Shown here: piece after piece, positions 45,414 to 53,543 of the stretch
How positions within the stretch are numbered: position 1 is the first letter of the stretch
Layout of the letters: every line of letters starts with the position of its first letter
Source: Mucilaginibacter galii
GTDB lineage: Bacteria > Bacteroidota > Bacteroidia > Sphingobacteriales > Sphingobacteriaceae
Direction of reading: 5' to 3'
Assembly (NCBI RefSeq): GCF_014635825.1
Contig: NZ_BMDO01000009.1
Location: 62,001-126,000 of the forward strand
Length of the DNA: 64,000 nucleotides
Translations under genes and position numbers: made by a program
Notes under the pieces: model-generated
Told to the model about the DNA's origin: nothing
The model's database searches: none
What the model saw: the letters and a program-made list of their open reading frames with translations, nothing else

Positions 45414-46088
45414 CTACCTGTGCTTTTCCACCCCAATTTGCTCGCAATATTCAAAAACAGGGCAGGTTGAGCATTTGGGCATATTGGCGGTACAATGATA
45501 TTTGCCAAAGGGCATCAACAAGCGGTTAATGTCTATCCACCTATCTTTAGGCACTTGCTTTTCAAGCGCCAGCAAGCTCTTCTCCGGTGTTTTGGTTTGC
45601 ACGTAGCCCCAGCGGTTTACTACCCGGTGCACATGGCTATCAACACTAACGGCAGGTATCTTGGCGGCAATGCCTAAAGTAAGATTGGCACATTTAGGGC
45701 CTACACCTTTCAGTGCGGTTAGTTGTTCATAATTTGCAGGTATGTTACCATCATACTGTTCAATTACAGTTTGGGCAATACCCAACATGGTAAAGGCTTT
45801 TTGTCCGTTGTAAGATGATCCGTATAGCAAACCTTCCAGTTCTTGTGGCGATAATTTTAATATTTGTTCGGGTGTACGGGCCTTACCAAACAACCGCTGC
45901 GATACCGGTATGGACACTTCATCTAACGTGCGGATAGAAATGATACAGGCCAGCAATTGCTCAAACATGGAGGTGTAGCCTTCGTTATATAATTGAACCA
46001 TAGCCGCCTTGGGGTATTGCTCCATCAGGCGGGCAATGCGGCTAAGCATCTCTTTAATATCATAAGGCGTTTTAGCTGATGCCTGCAT
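45414..46088 (-). CDS. nth: Endonuclease III-type DNA glycosylase
   Basis: 224 residues. Base-excision repair of oxidised pyrimidines. The HhH-GPD motif LKGVGPKCANL carries catalytic Lys132, and Asp150 lies in VDSHVHRV. The [4Fe-4S] cluster is exact, C199-x6-C206-x2-C209-x5-C215. Oddity: the loop usually written SAQ-T-D (Gln that fills the flipped-base gap) reads SIRTLD here. Family is secure; substrate preference may differ. It is convergent with the cupin gene across two heptanucleotide arrays. Confidence 0.93.
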   Translation of the reverse strand: MQASAKTPYDIKEMLSRIARLMEQYPKAAMVQLYNEGYTSMFEQLLACIISIRTLDEVSIPVSQRLFGKARTPEQILKLSPQELEGLLYGSSYNGQKAFTMLGIAQTVIEQYDGNIPANYEQLTALKGVGPKCANLTLGIAAKIPAVSVDSHVHRVVNRWGYVQTKTPEKSLLALEKQVPKDRWIDINRLLMPFGKYHCTANMPKCSTCPVFEYCEQIGVEKHR

Positions 46089-46134
46089 TCATCTATAACC
46101 GCTTATTAAACCCAATGTTTAAACGGTCTATCAA

Positions 46135-46554
46135 TTATGATGAATGATCGGCCACCACTTTCCATTCGCCTTTAATCTTGCGCAGCAAAAGTGTAAAATA
46201 ACCGCCAGGCGCATCTTTATCCCTTTGCAGGTGCCATGCGCCTAAAACAAAAGCGTTGGTCTTGTCCAGCAATTCAATTTTTAAAATATCAAAACCCAGT
46301 TGGCCCATGGCAGCTTTATCGGGGTAACCTTTCTTATAATTATCCAGTGTGGTTTGCCAGCCATACTTAGGGCCGCTTTTACCTACAAACAATAACGAAT
46401 CGGAGTGCCAGTAACCCTGCATGTAAGCTTCAAGGTCGCCATGGTTCCAAGCCAGGCGTTGCGTTTCCAAAAGGTTTAAAATGGCCTTTTTATCTTGTGC
46501 TTTGCAAAGAAAGCCACATATTATTAAGAAAAATGCAATTATTAACTTCTTCAT
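46135..46554 (-). CDS. Secreted DUF4440/SnoaL-like (NTF2 fold) protein
   Basis: 139 residues. Signal peptide MKKLIIAFFLIICGFLCKA. The NTF2-like cone is suggested by AILNLLETQRLAWNHGDLEAYMQGYWHSDSLLFVG and by YFTLLLRKIKGEWKVVADHSS. The end V-V-A-D-H-S is a DUF4440 hallmark. The fold binds small ligands; no catalysis is assigned. It sits between nth and the PfkB gene, divergent from the latter. Confidence 0.88.
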   Translation of the reverse strand: MKKLIIAFFLIICGFLCKAQDKKAILNLLETQRLAWNHGDLEAYMQGYWHSDSLLFVGKSGPKYGWQTTLDNYKKGYPDKAAMGQLGFDILKIELLDKTNAFVLGAWHLQRDKDAPGGYFTLLLRKIKGEWKVVADHSS

Positions 46555-46590
46555 GACTTAAAAGTACACAAATTAGCCACATAAAACTTT

Positions 46591-46598
46591 TAGCTTTG
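46591..46598 (+). promoter_or_regulatory. -7 promoter box for the PfkB kinase gene
   Basis: TAGCTTTG lies 27 nt before the ATG and fits TAnnTTTG. Confidence 0.55.
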
Positions 46599-46625
46599 CA
46601 GCAACATATACTGATAAGTTAAAAT

Positions 46626-47483
46626 ATGAGCAACCAGGTGTTATGCTATGGCGAAGTTTTGTGGGATACCTTTGCCGATGGCAAGCAAGTTGGCGGCGCC
46701 CCGCTCAACGTAGCCCGGCAATTAATACAACAAGGCGTATCTGCATCATTGGTTAGCCGCATAGGCAACGATGCGCTTGGCCGCGAATTACAGACCTATT
46801 TAACCGGGAACAAACTGGCATCGTCGCTAATACAAACAGACAGATCGTTACCTACCTGCCAGGTAACCGTTCAACTTGACGAAAAACAGCAGGCCACCTA
46901 CGTTATTCCAAAACCTGTTTCTTGGGATAATATTAAATTAAAAGATGACCTGATTGAAGAAGCCAAACAAGCAAGCGCTATTGTATTTGGCAGTTTGGCC
47001 TGCCGCGAGCAAGCCAGCCGTGCTACACTGCTCAACCTGCTTACCGAGGTAAAAGTACCTTTGCGGGTATTTGATGTAAACCTGCGCCATCCGCATTATA
47101 ACTCTGATATTATTGAAACGCTGGCTGCAATTTCTAACGTTGTCAAGATGAATGAGGAAGAGGCCGATCTGCTCATCCGAAGCAGCAGCACATCGTTAAA
47201 AGACAAGATCATTGAGTTCCAGAAAAAGTACCATACCAAAACCATCTGCGTAACCCGTGGCGAAGATGGCGCCATAATTTGGCATGATGATAAATTTTAC
47301 GAGCATCCGGGTTTCAAGGTACAAGTGGTAGATACCGTAGGCGCGGGCGATGCATTTTTGGCAACGCTGGTAAATGGTTTACTAAGCAAGTTACCCATAG
47401 GTGTTATTTTAGAAAGGGCGTGTAAAATTGGTGCTTACGTAGCCAGCCAAAGGGGAGCTAATCCTGAGCCCATGGCAAAATAG
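46626..47483 (+). CDS. PfkB-family carbohydrate kinase
   Basis: 285 residues. Ribokinase-like fold: the substrate-binding start GEVLWDTFADGKQVGGAPLNVARQL, central KMNEEEADLL, and the ATP/anion hole VVDTVGAGDAFLATLVNGLL with its catalytic Asp. The G-G-A-P-x-N-V-A motif and size resemble fructokinases, so fructose is a likely substrate, but other sugars are possible. It is cytosolic. It stands alone on plus and ends before a repeat-bearing gap. Confidence 0.88.
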   Translation: MSNQVLCYGEVLWDTFADGKQVGGAPLNVARQLIQQGVSASLVSRIGNDALGRELQTYLTGNKLASSLIQTDRSLPTCQVTVQLDEKQQATYVIPKPVSWDNIKLKDDLIEEAKQASAIVFGSLACREQASRATLLNLLTEVKVPLRVFDVNLRHPHYNSDIIETLAAISNVVKMNEEEADLLIRSSSTSLKDKIIEFQKKYHTKTICVTRGEDGAIIWHDDKFYEHPGFKVQVVDTVGAGDAFLATLVNGLLSKLPIGVILERACKIGAYVASQRGANPEPMAK

Positions 47484-47583
47484 AGGCAAGATATTAGAAC
47501 CAAGAGCCAAGCAATAAGCAGGCAGTAATAAAACAAACCTCTTCTCTTGGTTCTTGTCTCTTAGCTCTTTCTTCTCTCTTTGT
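47484..47583. repeat. Low-complexity imperfect inverted repeat, 'AGAACCAAGAG' type
   Basis: AGAACCAAGAG (left) and CTCTTGGTTCT (right) are an 11-base perfect inverted match within a larger purine/pyrimidine-biased pair of arms (about 47484-47583). It is related in style to the element at 31833-31914. The rest of the 47484-47685 gap shows no gene. Confidence 0.65.
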
Positions 47584-47685
47584 CATTTCATTCTGTTAAT
47601 TCCATAAATTCCTTCAATTACGGTTTAGGCAACAAACTTTAACCAATAAATTTCCGTTAATTTATTTCAAAAGAAAGGTATAACC

Positions 47686-48783
47686 ATGCGTGGTTTTGAG
47701 TTTTCCAAATACTCGCCCAATGAAGTTCCGAAGGGCGGGTTTGAGGAGTTGTTGAAATTATTTTTAGAACTGCTCAATTATACAGCGGGCGATGCAGGCG
47801 AAGCCTTATCGTGGCTGAACGAATTGGACAAGCAATATAATATTACCAATGACGATTATGGCATGGGTGATTTTATTGACGAGTTGAAGCAAAAAGGCTA
47901 TTTAACCGAGGATAACGAAAAAGGGAATTTCGATATTACGGCTAAAACCGAGCAAAGCATCCGGCAATCGGCCCTTGAAGAGATCTTTGGTAAACTGAAG
48001 AAATCGGGTAAGGGAAACCACCGCTCGCCGCAATCGGGCCAGGGTGATGAAAAGAACTCAGAGCGCCGGGAGTTTGAGTTTGGCGATAGTTTGGATCAGA
48101 TAGACATGACCCAATCTATCCACAATGCCCAGGTAAATCATGGCATCGGCGATTTTATGATGACCGAGCGCGATTTGGAAGTGGAGGAAATGGATTACAA
48201 AACCCTCACCTCTACCGTTCTCATGATCGATATTTCGCACTCCATGATCTTGTATGGAGAAGACCGCATTACCCCCGCTAAAAAAGTAGCCATGGCGCTG
48301 GCCGAACTTATCCGCACCAAATACCCTAAAGACACTTTGGACATTGTGGTATTTGGGAATGATGCATGGCCAATTACGCTTCAAGATTTGCCTTACTTAC
48401 AAGTGGGCCCTTACCATACTAACACTTACGCCGGTTTAGAACTGGCTACCGATTTGCTTCGTCGCCGTAAAACGCACAACAAGCAAATATTTATGATTAC
48501 CGATGGTAAGCCAACTTGTTTAAAAGAAGGCACCAAGTATTATAAAAACAGTATTGGCTTAGATCGAAAAGTGGTAAACAAAACCCTAAATATGGCGGCC
48601 CAATGCAAACGGTTAAAAATACCCATTACCACATTTATGATTGCCCGCGACCCGTACCTGCAACAGTTTGTGCGCAAGTTTACCGAAACTAACGGTGGTC
48701 GCGCATTTTACAGTTCGCTAACCGGTTTGGGTGAATACATATTTGAGGATTATATTAAGAATAGAAGAAAGACGGTAAGGTAA
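47686..48783 (+). CDS. VWA-domain protein (chelatase D-like partner)
   Basis: 365 residues. No signal peptide. An N-terminal helical region of about 170 residues ends in a basic/hydrophilic linker, followed by a von Willebrand A domain: MIDISHSM (MIDAS D-x-S-x-S), [22 protein letters not shown] and [10 protein letters not shown]. It matches the COG4867-type VWA proteins encoded beside MoxR-like ATPases. In such pairs the ATPase and VWA protein assemble metal-insertion or complex-remodelling machines. The AAA+ gene follows on the far side of repeat copy C. Confidence 0.88.
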   Translation: MRGFEFSKYSPNEVPKGGFEELLKLFLELLNYTAGDAGEALSWLNELDKQYNITNDDYGMGDFIDELKQKGYLTEDNEKGNFDITAKTEQSIRQSALEEIFGKLKKSGKGNHRSPQSGQGDEKNSERREFEFGDSLDQIDMTQSIHNAQVNHGIGDFMMTERDLEVEEMDYKTLTSTVLMIDISHSMILYGEDRITPAKKVAMALAELIRTKYPKDTLDIVVFGNDAWPITLQDLPYLQVGPYHTNTYAGLELATDLLRRRKTHNKQIFMITDGKPTCLKEGTKYYKNSIGLDRKVVNKTLNMAAQCKRLKIPITTFMIARDPYLQQFVRKFTETNGGRAFYSSLTGLGEYIFEDYIKNRRKTVR

Positions 48784-48905
48784 GCCCCTCCCAAACCCTC
48801 CCCGGGAGGGAGGGCTTTAGATGAGCATTACTGATACAAAGACAACATATTAATATTAAAAAATTAAACCAATGCCCTCCCTCCCGGGGAGGGTTGGGAG
48901 GGGCT
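48783..48905. repeat. C/G-rich intercistronic inverted repeat, copy C
   Basis: Left arm 48783-48818 begins at the VWA stop codon; right arm 48874-48905 ends GGAGGGGCT against the AAA+ ATG at 48906. The arms are complementary over about 32 bases with a single extra base. The element is the entire 122-base gap between the two genes. Confidence 0.95.
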
Positions 48906-50408
48906 ATGAGCACTTTATTAGATATAAAAACACTCGGCGAATTAAAAAAAACCAATTACCGCAGTCGCTCGGTTAAAGAAGAATTAAGAGAAAACCTGAT
49001 AGCGCAACTTCAAAAAAAAGAAGGTGGCTTTGAAGGTATCATTGGTTTTGAAGATACGGTAATTCCTGATCTGCAAACCGCTATCCTGTCGCGCCATAAC
49101 ATCTTATTGTTAGGGTTGCGTGGTCAGGCTAAAACACGTATAGCCCGCTTAATGGTAAATTTACTGGACGAGTATGTACCCTATATTGCCGGTTCCGAGT
49201 TATTTGACGATCCATTGGCACCAATATCCTGGTTTGGCCATAGTGAGGTAGAAGCCAAGGGCGACGATACACCTATTGCATGGGTTCACCGTTCTGAACG
49301 TTATACCGAAAAACTGGCAACCCCTGATGTTACCGTAGCCGATTTAATTGGCGATGTTGATCCTATCAAAGCAGCTACCTTAAAACTAACTTATAGCGAT
49401 GAGCGTGTGATCCACTTTGGGTTGATTCCACGTGCACACCGTGGTATATTCGTTATTAACGAATTACCCGATTTACAGGCCCGTATACAGGTATCATTAT
49501 TTAACATTTTGCAAGAAAAAGACATCCAGATTCGTGGTTTCAAACTGCGTTTGCCTTTAGACCTTCAATTTGTATTTACGGCAAATCCTGAAGATTACAC
49601 CAACCGTGGTTCTATCGTTACACCGCTGAAAGACCGTATCGAAAGCCAGATTTTAACCCACTACCCTCGTACGGTTGAAATTTCGCGTCAAATAACCCAG
49701 CAGGAAGCTTTGCTTACACCTGAGCAACGTAAAAATGTAGAAGCCGACAGCCTGGTGAAAGACATGGTAGAGCAAATTGCTTTTGAAGCGCGTAATTCGG
49801 AGTATATCGATAAAAAATCAGGTGTATCTGCCCGTTTAACCATATCGGCATACGAAAACCTGATCAGCAATGCCGAGCGCAGGATGTTGATCAATGGCGA
49901 GAAAACCACATCGGTACGTATATCCGATTTCTTAGGAGTAATCCCGGCCATTACAGGTAAAATTGAGTTAGTTTACGAAGGAGAACTGGAAGGCCCGGCA
50001 AAGGTGGCTAATATCCTCATCGGTAAAGCCATCAAAACTATGATGCTGCAGTTTTTCCCAGACCCGGAAAAGGCTAAGAAAAGCAAGAAAGCTAACCCAT
50101 ACAGCGAGATAACCGGTTGGTTTGCAGCTGGTAATTCTTTAGCGGTATTGGACGAATTGCCATTGGCTGAGTATAAAAAAGTATTAAACTCCGTTAGCGG
50201 CTTAAAAGCATTGGTTAAACAACTGCACCCCGGCGTAAGCGAAGCACAGCAGTTGTTACTGATGGAGTTCGTGCTACACGGTTTGGCCGAGTTCTCTCAA
50301 TTGAATAAAGGCTTCCTGGATAATGGCTTTGCCTTCTCCGACATGTTCGACAGCTTGTTTAACATGCAGCCGGATGAAGATGAGGATTTAGGCGACGATA
50401 GATATTAA
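48906..50408 (+). CDS. MoxR/ChlI-like AAA+ ATPase
   Basis: 500 residues from ATG 48906 (MSTLLDIKTLGELKKTNYRSRSVKEEL); the start at 48894 is inside the repeat. The Walker A region LLLGLRGQAKTRIARL is unusual: it has G-x-x-G-x-A-K-T, with Ala where most P-loops have Gly. GIFVINELPDLQARIQ is Walker B with sensor region NPEDYTNRGSIVTPLKDR. The architecture resembles ChlI/BchI and MoxR helper ATPases. Its close pairing with a VWA protein fits an I/D-type complex. No large chelatase subunit is in the window. Confidence 0.88.
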   Translation: MSTLLDIKTLGELKKTNYRSRSVKEELRENLIAQLQKKEGGFEGIIGFEDTVIPDLQTAILSRHNILLLGLRGQAKTRIARLMVNLLDEYVPYIAGSELFDDPLAPISWFGHSEVEAKGDDTPIAWVHRSERYTEKLATPDVTVADLIGDVDPIKAATLKLTYSDERVIHFGLIPRAHRGIFVINELPDLQARIQVSLFNILQEKDIQIRGFKLRLPLDLQFVFTANPEDYTNRGSIVTPLKDRIESQILTHYPRTVEISRQITQQEALLTPEQRKNVEADSLVKDMVEQIAFEARNSEYIDKKSGVSARLTISAYENLISNAERRMLINGEKTTSVRISDFLGVIPAITGKIELVYEGELEGPAKVANILIGKAIKTMMLQFFPDPEKAKKSKKANPYSEITGWFAAGNSLAVLDELPLAEYKKVLNSVSGLKALVKQLHPGVSEAQQLLLMEFVLHGLAEFSQLNKGFLDNGFAFSDMFDSLFNMQPDEDEDLGDDRY

Positions 50409-50412
50409 ATAA

Positions 50413-50500
50413 AAGCCCCTCCCAACCCTCCCCGGGAGGGAGGGCTTTTTGAAGAATAAGTATAAACCCCCTCCCTCCTGGGGAGGGCCGGGGAGGGGCT
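50413..50500. repeat. C/G-rich intercistronic inverted repeat, copy D
   Basis: Left 50413-50448 (AAGCCCCTCCCAACC...) begins just after the AAA+ stop; right 50467-50500 ends GGGGAGGGGCT. The next ATG (50513) is 12 bases on. Arms are largely complementary with a few substitutions. Confidence 0.9.
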
Positions 50501-50512
50501 ACTATAATTACT

Positions 50513-51787
50513 ATGGAGGGACAAGCCCCTACTATATTTTTGATATGCATCGGCCTCTTACTGGCCGATTTTTATATTATTAATGGCCTGCGCGAGGGTT
50601 TAAAAAAGTGGCGCTTTATACAGGGCAAGTTTTTCCTGTTAGCTTACTGTGTAGTATCGGGCTTGCTAACTGCTGGGTTAATAGCCAGTATTTATATTAA
50701 ATTCAGCGTTGGTTTTAAAGGGGCAGTTCTACTGCTATTCTTTTTACTGCTCTTTTGCAAAGTATGTTTCCTGCCCTTTATTTTGGTAGATGATGTACGC
50801 CGCTTGGCTTTATGGTGGGCACGTAAGCGCCATAAACCTGAGCCCGAGTACCCGGCCAGCCAAACCAAGCCTACAGATATTTCCCGTTCCGAATTCCTGC
50901 TTAAAGCCGGGCTAATTGCCGGCGCCTTGCCTTTGGCCGGACTTAGCTATGGCATTATTAACGGCGTTTATGATTACCGCATTAGGCGGCGTACCCTGTA
51001 TCTGGCTAACCTCCCTAAAGCCTTCGACGGATTAAAGCTTGGACAGCTTTCTGATATTCACTCGGGCAGCTTTTACAACAAGAAAGCTGTATTAGGTGGT
51101 GTAGAAATGCTGATGGCCGAAAAGCCCGACCTGATATTTTTTACCGGCGACTTAGTAAATACCCTAAGTAACGAAATGAATGGCTACCAGGATATTTTTG
51201 CTAAGGTGAAAGCTCCTTTGGGCGTCTACTCGGTATTAGGTAATCACGATTATGGCGACTACGCCTGGTGGCCCGATGCGGCTTCTAAGAAAAAGAACCT
51301 CGACGCTTTGAAAGCCACCCATAAAAATATGGGCTGGGACTTATTAATGAACACCAACCGCCGGCTTAAAGTGGGTGGCGAAGAAATAGGTATTTTAGGG
51401 GTTGAAAATTGGGGGGCATTGAGCCGTTTCCCTAAATATGGCCGCATGGATGAAGCGGTAAAAAACACCGACGACCTTCCTGTTAAATTATTGCTTTCGC
51501 ACGATCCTTCACACTGGCGGGCACAGGTTTTGCCGCATTACCCGCAAATAGATGCCATGTTTTCGGGCCATACCCACGGCATGCAGTTTGGCGTGCAAAC
51601 CGAGCATTTTCAGTGGAGCCCTATCCAGTTTGTATATAAAGAGTGGGCTGGCTTATACAGGCAAGAGCAGCAGCAATTGTATGTAAACGTAGGTTACGGC
51701 TTTTTAGGCTATCCCGGTAGGGTTGGTATACTACCCGAGATCACTATTTTTGAACTAAAATCAGGAACTGACCCCAAGTTAAGTTAA
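50513..51787 (+). CDS. Membrane-anchored metallophosphoesterase
   Basis: 424 residues. Three N-terminal transmembrane helices (about 6-25, 40-62, 72-96) and a fourth hydrophobic segment near residue 130 (FLLKAGLIAGALPLAGLSYGII) precede a calcineurin-like phosphoesterase domain: LGQLSDIHSGSF (D-x-H), FFTGDLVNT (G-D), VLGNHDYGDY (G-N-H-D), LSHDPSHW and FSGHTHGMQFG (G-H-x-H). This is the YkuE/YkoQ-like group, possibly acting on lipid phosphodiesters at the outer face of the inner membrane. It follows the VWA-AAA+ genes across repeat D. Confidence 0.9.
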   Translation: MEGQAPTIFLICIGLLLADFYIINGLREGLKKWRFIQGKFFLLAYCVVSGLLTAGLIASIYIKFSVGFKGAVLLLFFLLLFCKVCFLPFILVDDVRRLALWWARKRHKPEPEYPASQTKPTDISRSEFLLKAGLIAGALPLAGLSYGIINGVYDYRIRRRTLYLANLPKAFDGLKLGQLSDIHSGSFYNKKAVLGGVEMLMAEKPDLIFFTGDLVNTLSNEMNGYQDIFAKVKAPLGVYSVLGNHDYGDYAWWPDAASKKKNLDALKATHKNMGWDLLMNTNRRLKVGGEEIGILGVENWGALSRFPKYGRMDEAVKNTDDLPVKLLLSHDPSHWRAQVLPHYPQIDAMFSGHTHGMQFGVQTEHFQWSPIQFVYKEWAGLYRQEQQQLYVNVGYGFLGYPGRVGILPEITIFELKSGTDPKLS

Positions 51788-51894
51788 AAAATTAACTGCT
51801 TGTTAAGCATTTGGGGTGGTATGATGCTTTAGTTCTTCATAAATTCACACTATTCAACTCAAAATCAAAAGCCTTGCTTATCATTGTATAATCA

Positions 51895-52770
51895 ATGAAG
51901 AAATTTATCAGGGCCGGTTTTGATGCTTTGCTTTTCAGCAATGTATTTATGGCACTTTGTGCCGTAGCACAGGGGCTGGTAACTTTTCATATTATTGGTG
52001 TAAAACCCATATTTTCGGTATTGGCATTACTATTTGCCTCTACCCTGGGGCTGTATAATTTCTGCATCCTTATCATCAGGCCAAAAGAGCCGCAAAAATC
52101 TTCATATCGCCGTATACGCTGGTTTTTCGGTTACCACCGGCTCATGGTAACCATTACCATTGCTGCGCTACTATCTTTAATACCTCTTTTTTTCCTTTTA
52201 GCCAATTCTTCAAAACTGCTGCTCATTGGATTGGCCGCTTTATCTTTTGGTTACGGGTTGCCATTGTTCACCAAAAAAGGGCAAAAATCAGGATTGCGCA
52301 ATGTGCCTGGTTTAAAACCTATTTTGATAACACTGGTATGGACGTTAAGCTGCGTTTTACTACCTATCTTTGAAGCACAAGACAGTCTGCACATCATAGT
52401 TCCCGAAAGCAACATCTGGATCATATTCAGTAAACGCTTCCTGTTCATTGCTGCGCTTACCGTTCCATTTGATATCCGCGATCTGTTTCAGGATCGTATA
52501 GCCGGTTTAAAAACCATTCCTGTGGCCTTTGGCGAGCAGCGGGCTTACTGGTTTTGTCAGCTGCTGCTGGCCGGCCACATTATGCTGCTACTGCTGCTAT
52601 GGAATTACCGGCTAACCAGCGATTTTTTTGCGCTTGCCTTTGTAGCTGTCCTCACGGGCTGGCTCATATTCAAATCTACCTGGAAACGTGATGAGTACTA
52701 TTACTTCTTTTATTTAGACGGTGTACTTATCCTGCAATATATAGTTCTGGTTTTATTTAAGCTATTTTAA
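51895..52770 (+). CDS. UbiA-like polytopic membrane protein
   Basis: 291 residues with about 8 hydrophobic helices. The second Asp-rich site is clear (FDIRDLFQDRIAGLKTIPVAFG, matching D-x-x-x-D plus K-T-L/I-P-V of UbiA prenyltransferases). The first N-D-x-x-D-x-x-x-D site is absent; at the equivalent place stands LGLYNFCILII. UbiA enzymes attach prenyl chains to aromatic rings using Mg2+ held by both motifs, so this protein may not be a standard transferase. A methyltransferase gene follows 3 bases later, the arrangement of a lipid or quinone-modifying pair. Confidence 0.78.
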   Translation: MKKFIRAGFDALLFSNVFMALCAVAQGLVTFHIIGVKPIFSVLALLFASTLGLYNFCILIIRPKEPQKSSYRRIRWFFGYHRLMVTITIAALLSLIPLFFLLANSSKLLLIGLAALSFGYGLPLFTKKGQKSGLRNVPGLKPILITLVWTLSCVLLPIFEAQDSLHIIVPESNIWIIFSKRFLFIAALTVPFDIRDLFQDRIAGLKTIPVAFGEQRAYWFCQLLLAGHIMLLLLLWNYRLTSDFFALAFVAVLTGWLIFKSTWKRDEYYYFFYLDGVLILQYIVLVLFKLF

Positions 52771-52773
52771 CCA

Positions 52774-53394
52774 ATGGCTGCCAATTACGACCGTACTGCC
52801 TGGTTTTACGAACGTTTATCAAAGCTGGTATTCGGGCAGGCACAAGTTAAAGCGCAGGAATTCTTTTTAGACCGCATACCACCAAAATCGAACATTCTTA
52901 TTATAGGTGGAGGCACAGGTCAAATTTTGGAAAGCCTTACGCTCCTGCATCCATCAGGCTTAAAGATAACTTATGTGGAAATATCGCCCAAGATGATGGC
53001 CTTATCGAGAAAACGGAATACAGGTCAAAACCATATTAACTATATTACCGCAGGAATTGAAGAAGCAAATGTTACCCATGTGTTTGATGTGGTGATTACC
53101 GCGTTTTTGTTCGACAACTTTCCACAGGATATACTGAACAAAGTTTTTATGGTAATTAACGCACGGCTTAAACCCGGCGCACTCTGGTTAAACACCGATT
53201 TCCAATTAACCGGACCGCTATGGCAAAAACTGATGCTTCAAAGTATGTACACCTTCTTCAGGCTGTTCGGCGCCGTTAAGGTAAACAAGTTACCAAACGT
53301 TAAAATGCAGTTTGAGAAACATGGCTATAAATTACACGCACAAAAAAACTTTTACGGCAACTTTATAACAGCAAAACTTTACCTCAAAAAATAA
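52774..53394 (+). CDS. Class I SAM-dependent methyltransferase
   Basis: 206 residues. Motif I ILIIGGGTGQILESL, motif II KITYVEISPKMMALSRKR, motif post-I VTHVFDVVITAFLFDNF and motif III LKPGALWLNTDFQL: a small UbiE/Methyltransf_11-like methyltransferase. It starts 3 bases after the UbiA-like stop and is almost certainly co-expressed with it, suggesting a membrane-lipid or quinone-related substrate. The last gene of the plus-strand run, ending near a hairpin. Confidence 0.85.
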   Translation: MAANYDRTAWFYERLSKLVFGQAQVKAQEFFLDRIPPKSNILIIGGGTGQILESLTLLHPSGLKITYVEISPKMMALSRKRNTGQNHINYITAGIEEANVTHVFDVVITAFLFDNFPQDILNKVFMVINARLKPGALWLNTDFQLTGPLWQKLMLQSMYTFFRLFGAVKVNKLPNVKMQFEKHGYKLHAQKNFYGNFITAKLYLKK

Positions 53395-53409
53395 GGCTCA
53401 ACTCATAAA

Positions 53410-53442
53410 AAAGGCAGCTACCATTTTACAAGTAGCTACCTT
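53410..53442. terminator. Hairpin between convergent methyltransferase and M14 genes
   Basis: AAAGGCAGCTAC (53410-53421) and GTAGCTACCTT (53432-53442) pair with one mismatch. On the minus strand a T-run follows, so it best terminates the M14 peptidase transcript; the plus strand has a weak T-rich tail. Confidence 0.7.
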
Positions 53443-53458
53443 CTTTACTTATTCTAAT

Positions 53459-53488
53459 TCCCTCCATCGGGAGTGCAGGGAGGGGTTA
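53459..53488. repeat. Degenerate copy E of the C/G-rich element
   Basis: CCCTCCATCGGGAGTGCAGGG and AGGGGTTA: a decayed short form resembling the arms of copies A-D. It lies between convergent genes instead of co-directional ones. Confidence 0.5.
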
Positions 53489-53543
53489 AGACGCGGTTAA
53501 TAATTATTGTACCCTGTAGTTTAACCACAAATAATATCACGCT

